A DNA stretch of 64,000 nucleotides, from the NCBI RefSeq assembly GCF_022760995.1, contig NZ_JAKWJO010000002.1, forward strand, positions 310,001 through 374,000. Reading direction: 5' to 3'. Position 1 is the stretch's first letter, and every line of letters begins with the position of its first letter. The position numbers and the translations under genes were made by a program. Shown piece after piece: positions 19,458-26,803 of the stretch. The DNA comes from Dyella sedimenti. GTDB taxonomy: Bacteria; Pseudomonadota; Gammaproteobacteria; Xanthomonadales; Rhodanobacteraceae. The notes under the pieces are model-generated. The model did no database searches. It had not been told where the DNA came from and saw only the letters and a program-made list of their open reading frames with translations.

Positions 19458-20921
19458 TTATTCACTGTCCTCGTTCCAGGTGCGGCCGTCGCGCTCGATC
19501 AGCGCCACCGCCGCGCTCGGACCCCAGGTGCCGGCCGTGTACGGGCGCGGCGCCTCGCCGCTCTCCGCCCACGCGGCGAGGATGGGATCGGCCCAGCGCC
19601 AGGCCGCCTCCACTTCGTCGCGGCGCATGAACAGGGTGGGATTGCCGCGCACCACGTCCAGCAGCAGACGCTCGTAGGCGTCGGGCTGCTGCACGCCGAA
19701 GGCCTCGGCGAAGCTCATGTCCAGCGGCACGTGGCGCAGGCGCAGGCCGCCCGGGCCCGGATGCTTGATGGTGAGCCACAGCTTGATGTCCTCGTCCGGC
19801 TGCAGGCGCAATACCAGGCGGTTCTGCGCCAGCACGCCCGCGGAAGGATCGAAGATGGAATGCGGCACCGCCTTGAACACCACCGCGATCTCGGACACGC
19901 GCTCGGGCAGGCGCTTGCCGGTGCGCAGGTAGAACGGCACGCCGGCCCAGCGCCAGTTGGCGATCTCGGCCTTCAGCGCCACGAAGGTCTCGGTGTGGGA
20001 CTTGTGGTCCTTCAGCTCGTCCAGGTAGCCGGGCACGCTCTGGCCTTCGGCCGCGCCGGCGCGGTACTGGCCGCGCACGGTGAACTGCGCCGCGTTGCTC
20101 TCGTTGATCGGCTTGAGCGAGCGCAGCACCTTGAGCTTCTCGTCGCGCACCGCGTCGGGCTGCAGCGAGGAGGGCGGCTCCATCGCCACCATGCACAGCA
20201 GCTGCAGGATATGGTTCTGCACCATGTCGCGCAGGGCGCCGGCATGGTCGTAGTAGCCCGCGCGCTGGCCCACGCCCAGCGTCTCGGCCACGGTGATCTG
20301 CACGTGGTCGATGTGCTCGGCGTTCCACAGCGGCTCGAACAGCGCGTTGCCGAAGCGCAGCGCCAGCAGGTTCTGCACCGTCTCCTTGCCGAGGTAGTGG
20401 TCGATGCGGAAGGTCTGCGATTCCTCGAAGAAGCGGCCGACGTCGTCGTTGATCTGGTTGGCGCTGGCCAGGTCGTGGCCGATGGGCTTTTCCAGCACCA
20501 CGCGCGAGGGCCCCTTGTTGAGGTCGTACTTGCCCAGACGGTTGCAGATGTCGACGAACAGGTCCGGCGAGGTGGACAGGTAGAACACGCGGATGCGCTC
20601 GGCGTCCTTGCCCATCAGCTCGGCGAAATCGTCCCAGCCATCGTCCTTGCGCGCATCGAGCGAGCGGTAGCCGACCAGCTTGAGGAAGTCCTCGACCTTC
20701 TTGCCGTTGCCGTCCTTCACCAGCGTCTTGCGCAGGTTGTCGCGGTAGCTCTCGTCGTCCAGGCCCTCGCGGGCGATGCCGATGATGCGGCTGACGTCGG
20801 GGATCTGCCCGTCCACGTAGCGGTGGTACAGCGCGGGCAGCAGCTTGCGTACGGCGAGGTCGCCGGTTCCGCCGAAGATCACCAGGTCGAAGGGGTCGAC
20901 CGGCAGGGGGGAAGCAGTCAC
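19458..20921 (-). CDS. zwf: Glucose-6-phosphate 1-dehydrogenase
   Basis: A protein of 487 residues from the chosen GTG, close to the usual 490. FGGTGDLAVRKLLPAL at 16-31 is the nucleotide-binding loop, EKPIGHD and RIDHYLGKE (His at about 175) are the active-site blocks. It commits glucose-6-phosphate to the Entner-Doudoroff or pentose phosphate route. I start at GTG 20921 because GAGGTGA lies five bases upstream and the N-terminus then matches family length. Three in-frame ATGs further upstream (21011, 21002, 20966) all lie inside the operator-like TGGTA region, and two are part of a TGGTATG motif itself. Confidence 0.93.
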   Translation of the reverse strand: MTASPLPVDPFDLVIFGGTGDLAVRKLLPALYHRYVDGQIPDVSRIIGIAREGLDDESYRDNLRKTLVKDGNGKKVEDFLKLVGYRSLDARKDDGWDDFAELMGKDAERIRVFYLSTSPDLFVDICNRLGKYDLNKGPSRVVLEKPIGHDLASANQINDDVGRFFEESQTFRIDHYLGKETVQNLLALRFGNALFEPLWNAEHIDHVQITVAETLGVGQRAGYYDHAGALRDMVQNHILQLLCMVAMEPPSSLQPDAVRDEKLKVLRSLKPINESNAAQFTVRGQYRAGAAEGQSVPGYLDELKDHKSHTETFVALKAEIANWRWAGVPFYLRTGKRLPERVSEIAVVFKAVPHSIFDPSAGVLAQNRLVLRLQPDEDIKLWLTIKHPGPGGLRLRHVPLDMSFAEAFGVQQPDAYERLLLDVVRGNPTLFMRRDEVEAAWRWADPILAAWAESGEAPRPYTAGTWGPSAAVALIERDGRTWNEDSE

Positions 20922-20926
20922 TTCAG

Positions 20927-20933
20927 TCACCTC
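20927..20933 (-). promoter_or_regulatory. Ribosome binding site that sets the zwf start
   Basis: GAGGTGA on the minus strand, five bases before GTG 20921. It is a seven-base match to the 16S anti-Shine-Dalgarno sequence. None of the upstream ATG candidates has a comparable site. Confidence 0.65.
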
Positions 20934-20953
20934 GAGGCGATGCGGGGAGCGAT

Positions 20954-21006
20954 ACGTGGCATGCATACCACGTGCGTTGCCTTGAGATGGTACCAGTGAC
21001 ATACCA
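20954..21006. promoter_or_regulatory. Operator-like TGGTA/TACCA cluster on the zwf side
   Basis: Contains an imperfect palindrome ACGTGG-8-CCACGT (20954-20973), a perfect TGGTACCA (20988-20995) and a further ATACCA (21001-21006). HutC-type GntR proteins such as DasR and NagR bind TGGT...ACCA sites (family knowledge). The adjacent gene encodes such a protein, so these are likely its sites; this is inference. Confidence 0.6.
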
Positions 21007-21070
21007 GACAAAACCAGTTCCTCCGGACCCGGCGCCAGCCCCAGTCAGCACGATGATCGGCAGGTGAAAT

Positions 21071-21131
21071 TGGTACCACCGCAAAGCCGCGTCACAACGT
21101 CCGATTGCCACACTGGTATGGTCATTGGTAT
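21071..21131. promoter_or_regulatory. Operator-like TGGTA cluster on the gntR side
   Basis: TGGTACCA at 21071-21078, and direct repeats TGGTAT at 21114-21119 and 21126-21131, spaced 12 bp. The last ends nine bases before the gntR start, a position expected for autorepression. Confidence 0.6.
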
Positions 21132-21140
21132 CGTGAGGGC

Positions 21141-21893
21141 ATGGAAACCGCCCTCGTCAACGAATACCGCCGGCTCAGCCGCGACCCCGCCGCCAGCCAG
21201 CCGCTGGCCTACCTGCGCCTGCGCCGGGCCATCCGCAACGTGGTCGAGCACCGCGACATCGAGCCGGGCCAGGCCCTGCCCAGCGAGCGTGACCTGTCGC
21301 GCCTGCTGCAGCTGTCGCGGGTGACCGTGCGCAAGGCCATCGCCGGCCTGGTGGAGGAGGGCCTGCTGAACCAGCGCCACGGCGCCGGCACCTTCGTGGC
21401 CGAACGCATCATCAAGCCAATGTCGCGCCTGACCAGCTTCACCGAGGACCTGCGCGCGCGCGGCCTCAACCCGCGCTCGGAATTCTTCGAGCGCGGCGTG
21501 GGCGAGGTGACGCCGGAGGAATCGATGGCGCTGAACCTGTCGCCCGGCGTGCTGGTGGCGCGCCTGCACCGCGTGCGCTACGCCAAGGAGGAACCGCTGG
21601 CGATCGAGCGCAGTGTGGTGCCGGCCAGCATCCTGCCCGACCCGATGGTGGTGCACGACTCGCTGTACCAGGTGCTGGAGACCCTGGGCGCGCGCCCGCG
21701 CCGCGCCCTGCAGCGCCTGCGCGCGGTGTCGCTGGGCGCGCAGCAGGCCCGCCTGCTGCACGTGGCGCCGGGCAGCGCCGGGCTCAACATCGAGCGCCGC
21801 AGCTTCCTCGACGACGGCCGCGTGGTGGAGTTCACCACCTCCTGGTACCGCGGCGACATCTACGATTTCGTGGCGGAATTGCAGACCGACTGA
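21141..21893 (+). CDS. GntR family regulator, HutC subfamily with UTRA domain
   Basis: A 250-residue regulator. Residues about 15-85 are the winged helix: PSERDLSRLLQLSRVTVRKA is the GntR signature and QRHGAGTFVA closes the wing. Residues about 95-245 are a UTRA effector domain (SRLTSFTEDLRARG at its start, SWYRGDIYDFVAEL at the end). UTRA proteins usually sense sugar phosphates or amino-acid derivatives. It is divergent from zwf-pgl-edd-eda with TGGTA sites in between, so it probably represses that operon and itself, with an Entner-Doudoroff intermediate as effector (inference). Homologous architecture also fits GlcNAc regulators. Confidence 0.9.
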   Translation: METALVNEYRRLSRDPAASQPLAYLRLRRAIRNVVEHRDIEPGQALPSERDLSRLLQLSRVTVRKAIAGLVEEGLLNQRHGAGTFVAERIIKPMSRLTSFTEDLRARGLNPRSEFFERGVGEVTPEESMALNLSPGVLVARLHRVRYAKEEPLAIERSVVPASILPDPMVVHDSLYQVLETLGARPRRALQRLRAVSLGAQQARLLHVAPGSAGLNIERRSFLDDGRVVEFTTSWYRGDIYDFVAELQTD

Positions 21894-21899
21894 GCGGCG

Positions 21900-23051
21900 C
21901 TACCGCTCCACCTCCGCCGGCGCCGCATCACCCTCGCGCTGCGCCAGCGGCAGCGCGTCGGTCACCAGGTGCATCAGGAAGCGGCCGGGCTGCTCCTGCA
22001 TCATCATGTGCGCCGAGTCGGCGAACACCACCAGCTTCTTCGACGGCGCCTTTAGCTGCGCGTACCAGGCCTCGGCCAGCTCGTGCGGCGTGGTGTAGTC
22101 GTGCGCGCCGACGTAGACCAGCACCGGGCAGCCGAAGCGGGTGACACGGTCGAAGTCGGTGGCCATCAGCGCCGGCAGCAGGTGGCGGAGCGAGAACAGG
22201 CTGCCCTTGCCGATGGCCTCGAAATCCTCGCGGCTGTAGTCGGGCGACAGCGACTCGGCATCGTCCTCGAACTGGTAGTCCTGGCGGCCCCAGGCGAGCC
22301 CGCCGTAGTACATCTCCCACTTGCTGCGCATGCCGATGCGCTCGATGGTCATCGGGCCGTCGCCGGGATAGGGCGCCAGGGCCTCCAGCTCGCGGATGGC
22401 GGTGGCGTTGCCTTCCTCGCGGGCGCGGCGCAGGGCGTACTGGTAGCCCAGGGCCTCGTTGCGGCGGCCGTTTACCACCTGGCCGGTGGAAATGTAGGCA
22501 TAGAACCATTCCGGATGCCGCTGGGCCAGCGTCACGCCCAGGATCGAGCCCCAGGAATGGCCCAGCAGGAAGATCTTCCGCTTGCCGTAGCGCTCGCGCA
22601 GGTACTGCACCACCTGGGCCGCATCGTCGGTCATGCCGTCCACGTTCATGCCGGGCGCCATCGCCGCCTCGCTGTTGGCGCGGTAGGTCCTGCCGGCGCC
22701 GCGCTGGTCCCACTGCACCACGGTGAAGTAGTCCTCCCACGGGGTCTGGAAGGTGTAGGCCTCCGGCATGGCGGGCGAGGCGGGGCCGCCGTGCAGGAAC
22801 AGCAGGATGGGATTGCGCCGGTCCTTGCCGCGCACCGAGATCCACTGGTCGATGCCGTTGATGCGCAGCTTGAGCGTCTCGTTCACGCCTTGCGACGCGG
22901 AGATCATGCGGTTGCTGTCGAGGATGCGCGTGACCTCCTCGCGCGTCAGGGCCGGCGAGGCGGCCGGCGCATCGTCCGCGCGCGGCGCGGTGGCGGCGAG
23001 GCTGGAAACGGTGGCAAGGGCGAACAGCAGGATGGCACGCAGGGGCTTCAA
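21900..23051 (-). CDS. Secreted alpha/beta hydrolase, S33 proline iminopeptidase-like
   Basis: A 383-residue enzyme when started at TTG 23051, which puts a signal peptide (KPLRAILLFALATVSSLAAT) at the N-terminus behind a CGGAG site. FLHGGPASPAMPE at about 95-107 is the S33 oxyanion block, and LLGHSWGSILGV holds the nucleophile Ser. AHDYTTPHE and FADSAHMMMQE contain the likely catalytic Asp and His. The family cleaves N-terminal proline or related esters and amides; substrate unknown. No ATG lies near the signal peptide, so the non-ATG start is inferred. It ends 6 bp from the gntR stop. Confidence 0.85.
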   Translation of the reverse strand: MKPLRAILLFALATVSSLAATAPRADDAPAASPALTREEVTRILDSNRMISASQGVNETLKLRINGIDQWISVRGKDRRNPILLFLHGGPASPAMPEAYTFQTPWEDYFTVVQWDQRGAGRTYRANSEAAMAPGMNVDGMTDDAAQVVQYLRERYGKRKIFLLGHSWGSILGVTLAQRHPEWFYAYISTGQVVNGRRNEALGYQYALRRAREEGNATAIRELEALAPYPGDGPMTIERIGMRSKWEMYYGGLAWGRQDYQFEDDAESLSPDYSREDFEAIGKGSLFSLRHLLPALMATDFDRVTRFGCPVLVYVGAHDYTTPHELAEAWYAQLKAPSKKLVVFADSAHMMMQEQPGRFLMHLVTDALPLAQREGDAAPAEVER

Positions 23052-23398
23052 GGCAACGCTCCGGTAGGTCTGGTTGATCTTGCCCTGGCCACAGCAAGCG
23101 CCATGCCATGGCCCGTTTGCCTGTCCGCACAGGCCCTTGCGGCGTCTTTCCGCGGACAGCGGCCAGTCCGCGGACGTCCGCCGCCCGGGATGCCGGACAC
23201 CCGGCGGCGAGCATGTCCGGGCGCCTCGCCCCGCGCCACCCGCGCATGCCGGAGGCATGACGCCCGGCACATCCGCGTCACCGACTTACGGCACATTCGC
23301 GGTCATGGCTTTGGGCGCATAAAAGTCGCCGGCGCGCATCGGCGCGCCACCTTATCCCGGCGCGGCAGGGGCGCGCGTTGCCAGCGGTGTGACGATCC
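23052..23398. other. Divergent intergenic region upstream of first RND gene
   Basis: 347 bp without a gene. It must contain promoters for the leftward hydrolase and the rightward RND gene. Positions 23281-23302 match 26691-26712 upstream of the second RND gene at nearly the same distance from the start codon (see findings). No terminator or repeat hairpin of the REP type is seen here. Confidence 0.6.
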
Positions 23399-26300
23399 GT
23401 GAACCTGTTCGCGCCATTGATACGCCGACCGACCGGTACCTCGCTGCTGGCGCTGGGCCTGGCCCTGGCCGGCCTGTGGGCCTACCTGCTGCTGGGCGTG
23501 GCCGCGCTGCCCACGCTGGAATTCCCGGGCATGGTGGTCTACACCGAAGTGCCGGGCGCCAACGCGCAGACCATGGCCGCCACCGTGGCCGCGCCGCTGG
23601 AGCGCCACCTGGGCCGCATCCCCGGCATCAAGGAGATGCACTCGGAGAGCAACGACGGCTCCACCTCGGTGCGCCTGCTGTTCAACTTCGGCAACAACAC
23701 CGACAAGCTCGCGCGCGACGTGCAGGCCGCCATCAACGCCAGCGTGGCCGACCTGCCCAGCAACATGCCGGTGCCGCCGCGCTACTACAAGTTCAACACC
23801 GCCAACATCCCGGTGCTGCTGCTGTCGCTCACCTCGCGCACGCTGCCGCCGGACAAGCTGTACGACCTGGCCGACAGCCTGCTCAATCCCGCCATCGCGC
23901 AGATTCCGGGGGTGGCGCAGGTGCGCGTGATCGGCGGGCGTCCGCGCGCCGTGCGGGTGGAGCTCAACACCGTCGCGCTGGCCGCCAAGGGCCTCACCGC
24001 CAACGACGTGGCCAACGCGCTGCGCGCCGCCAACGTGACCTCGCCCCAGGGGCTGCTCAGTGACGGCCTCACCCAGATGACGGTGACCGCCAACGACGCG
24101 CTGCACAACCCGGAGGAATTCGCCAGCCTGCTGATCGCCACCCGTAGCGGCGCCCCGGTGCGGCTGTCCGACGTGGCCCGGGTCGTCAACGGCCAGCAGG
24201 ACGAATACCAGGCCGCCTGGTTCAACGACCAGCGCGCGATCGCCATCCGCATCGCCAAGCGCCCGGAGGCCAATGCGGTGGCCACCGCCGACGCGGTGCG
24301 CGCCAAGCTGCCGCAGATGCGCGCCTGGCTGCCGGCCGACCTGCAGATCACGCCCATCTTCGACCTGACCCAGACCACCAAGTCAGCGCTGCACGAGGTG
24401 CAGGTGGCGCTGCTGCTCAGCATCGTGATGGTGGCGCTGGTGATGCTGGTGTTCCTGCGCCGCCTGCGGCCGACCCTGATCGCTTCGCTCAGCGTGCCGC
24501 TGTCGCTGGCCGGCGCCTTCGTGGTGATGCTGGCGCTGGGCTATACGCTCAACACCTTGTCGCTGGTGGCGCTGGTGCTGTGCATCGGCTTCGTGGTGGA
24601 CGACGCCATCGTGGTGATCGAGAACATCGTGCGCCACATGGAGCACGGCGAGCCGCCGCTGCAGGCGGCGCTGATCGGCGTGCGCGAGATCGGCTTCACC
24701 GTGGTCTCCATCACCCTGTCGCTGATCGCGGTGTTCGCGCCTCTGCTGTTCGGCAACAACCAGTTCACCCTGCTGCTGCGCGAGTTCTCGGTGACGCTGA
24801 CCTCCGCGGTGGTGATCTCGGCGATCATCTCGCTCACCGTCACGCCCGCGCTGTGCGGGCGTTATCTGCGCCCGGAACACGCCGCCGGGCGGAAGCCGAA
24901 CCGGATGGAGCGCGCGCTGGCCCGTTTCGACCGCGGCCTGCACCGCGCCTACGAGCGCGCGCTGGACTGGGCCATGCGCCATCGCCGGCTGATGCGCTGG
25001 CAGCCGGCGATCCTGCTCGCGCTGACCTTCGCCATGGCCACCCTGGTGGTGAAGCTATTCGGCTTCGACTTCATGCCGCCGGAGGATATCGGCATGATCC
25101 AGGGCGACGTGCGCGCCGACGCCAACATCTCGCCCACCCTGATGGCCGTGCGGGCGCAGCGCGCCGCGGCGCTCATGCTCACCGACCCGGCGGTGCTCGA
25201 CGTCACCACCTTCCTGGGCAGCGACAACGCGGGCGGCAACGTAGGCAACCAGGCCACCATGTTCGTGGACCTCAAGCCGCGCGGGCACCGCCCCGGCGAG
25301 CGGCCCGATTCGATCAAGCAGGTGATCGCGCGCCTCAACAAGGCCTACGAGAAGCTGCCGGAGCTGCGCGTCTCGCTCAATTCCATCGGCTTCTTCAACG
25401 ACAACAGCGACAGCAACCGCGGCAGCCAGAGCTTCCAGCTCATCAGCAGCGACAACATCGACCTGCAGCCCTGGGCGCTGAAGGTCACCCAGCTGATGCG
25501 CCGGTACAAGGAATTCCATGACGTCAGCAGCGACTACGACAGCATCGACAAGCAGCAGATGCTGGTGGTGGACCGCGCCGCCGCCGGACGCCTGCAGGTG
25601 GGCATGGGCAACATCGACTCGGCGCTGTACAACGCCTTCGGCCAGAACCAGGTGTCGATCATCTACTCGGACATCAACCAGTACTGGGTGGTGCTGACCT
25701 CGACGGCGGAGCGCTCGCTCAGCCCCGCCACCCTGCTCAACACCTATGTGCGCAGCGACATGGGCACCATGGTGCCGCTGTCGGCGATGGCGCGCATCGA
25801 GCCCAGCGTCAGTCCCTCGCTGGTGATCCATACCAACCAGCTCGAGGCCGCGCAGATCTACTACAACACCGAGCAGGGCCTGGCGCAGGACAAGGCGATG
25901 GCGCTGATCGAGCGGATCGTGGCCGACGCCCGCCTGCCCGCCGGCGTGCAGCTGGGCTATACCGGCAGCGCGCAGAACCTGGAGGAAACCCGTTCCAACG
26001 CGAACGTGCTGCTGATCGGCTCGATCCTGGCGATGTACATCGTGCTGGGCATCCTGTACGAGAGCCTGGGCCACCCGCTGACCATCCTCTCCACCCTGCC
26101 CGCCGCCGGTGCCGGCGCCTTCCTGGCCATGCTGGCCACCGGCACCGCGATGTCGCTGATGGCGATCATCGCGATCCTGATGCTGATCGGCATCGTCAAG
26201 AAGAATGCCATCCTGATGGTCGACTTCGCCCTCGTGGCACAGCGCGAGCGCGGCCTCTCCCCGCCCGACGCCATCCGCGAGGCCGCCCTGGTCCGCTTCC

Positions 26301-26554
26301 GTCCCATCACCATGACCACCCTCGTCGCCATGGGCGCCGCCCTTCCGCTCGCCATCGGCTTCGGCATCGGCTCGGAAATGCGACAGCCGCTCGGCGTCGC
26401 CATCGTCGGCGGCCTGCTCGTCTCACAGCTGCTGACCCTGCTCAGCACCCCCGCCATCTACCTGTGGAACCACGACCGCAAGCTCCGCAAGCAAGCCCGC
26501 AAGGCCAAGCGCGCCGCCAAGCGCGCGCTCAAGGCACAGCCGGCCGCAGGCTAA
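23399..26554 (+). CDS. RND efflux transporter, MdtB/MdtC-like (first of tandem pair)
   Basis: A 1051-residue inner-membrane proton-driven pump starting at GTG (MNLFAPLIRRPTGTSLL). The proton-relay residues are present: D401-D402 in VVDDAIVVIENI, K935 in VKKNAIL and R968 in RFRPITMTT. The first periplasmic block with LPTLEFPGMVVYTEVPGA and the QAAIN segment resemble MdtB, MdtC and MuxB proteins, which work as hetero-oligomers with a paralogous partner. The partner is probably the next gene. No membrane fusion protein or outer membrane channel gene is adjacent. Several segments are nearly identical in DNA to the neighbour. Substrates unknown. Confidence 0.92.
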   Translation: MNLFAPLIRRPTGTSLLALGLALAGLWAYLLLGVAALPTLEFPGMVVYTEVPGANAQTMAATVAAPLERHLGRIPGIKEMHSESNDGSTSVRLLFNFGNNTDKLARDVQAAINASVADLPSNMPVPPRYYKFNTANIPVLLLSLTSRTLPPDKLYDLADSLLNPAIAQIPGVAQVRVIGGRPRAVRVELNTVALAAKGLTANDVANALRAANVTSPQGLLSDGLTQMTVTANDALHNPEEFASLLIATRSGAPVRLSDVARVVNGQQDEYQAAWFNDQRAIAIRIAKRPEANAVATADAVRAKLPQMRAWLPADLQITPIFDLTQTTKSALHEVQVALLLSIVMVALVMLVFLRRLRPTLIASLSVPLSLAGAFVVMLALGYTLNTLSLVALVLCIGFVVDDAIVVIENIVRHMEHGEPPLQAALIGVREIGFTVVSITLSLIAVFAPLLFGNNQFTLLLREFSVTLTSAVVISAIISLTVTPALCGRYLRPEHAAGRKPNRMERALARFDRGLHRAYERALDWAMRHRRLMRWQPAILLALTFAMATLVVKLFGFDFMPPEDIGMIQGDVRADANISPTLMAVRAQRAAALMLTDPAVLDVTTFLGSDNAGGNVGNQATMFVDLKPRGHRPGERPDSIKQVIARLNKAYEKLPELRVSLNSIGFFNDNSDSNRGSQSFQLISSDNIDLQPWALKVTQLMRRYKEFHDVSSDYDSIDKQQMLVVDRAAAGRLQVGMGNIDSALYNAFGQNQVSIIYSDINQYWVVLTSTAERSLSPATLLNTYVRSDMGTMVPLSAMARIEPSVSPSLVIHTNQLEAAQIYYNTEQGLAQDKAMALIERIVADARLPAGVQLGYTGSAQNLEETRSNANVLLIGSILAMYIVLGILYESLGHPLTILSTLPAAGAGAFLAMLATGTAMSLMAIIAILMLIGIVKKNAILMVDFALVAQRERGLSPPDAIREAALVRFRPITMTTLVAMGAALPLAIGFGIGSEMRQPLGVAIVGGLLVSQLLTLLSTPAIYLWNHDRKLRKQARKAKRAAKRALKAQPAAG
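24439..24704 (+). repeat. Homogenised tract 1 (matches 27841-28106)
   Basis: Identical to the second RND gene for about 200 bp, including third codon positions, then one G/A difference and continued identity to about 24700. It covers TM4 and the proton-relay aspartates. Confidence 0.85.
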
Positions 26555-26577
26555 GCCACCTGTGGGAGCGCACCCTG
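26156..26577 (+). repeat. Homogenised tract 3 (matches 29561-29982)
   Basis: 422 bp with one mismatch (position 26206). It covers the last 133 codons of the gene and runs 23 bp beyond the stop codon into the REP element, so selection on protein cannot explain it. Confidence 0.9.
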
Positions 26578-26640
26578 CGCGCGACAGAACGGCCACCTAC
26601 ATGTATCGAAAAGCGTCGCGCACAGGGTGCGCTCCCACAG
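26560..26640. repeat. REP doublet (BIME-like) after first RND gene
   Basis: Inverted arms GTGGGAGCGCACCCTGCGCG and its near-complement CGCACAGGGTGCGCTCCCAC enclose a 30-base loop beginning CAGAACGGCCACC. It starts within 10 bp of the stop codon. A long stem-loop would form in the mRNA, possibly acting as a terminator or 3' stabiliser. Confidence 0.85.
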
Positions 26641-26803
26641 AATGGGGAGACGCGATGCATCCCAGAAGATCCCCTGCCTTTCGGCACGGACCGACTTCAG
26701 GCACATTCGTCGCTCCTGCCCCCACAGGCCACAATGGGGGCATGTCGGTGCTTTGCGTGCGTGCCATGGCCTGCGCAACCCCCTATCGGTACGGAAACCT
26801 CCA

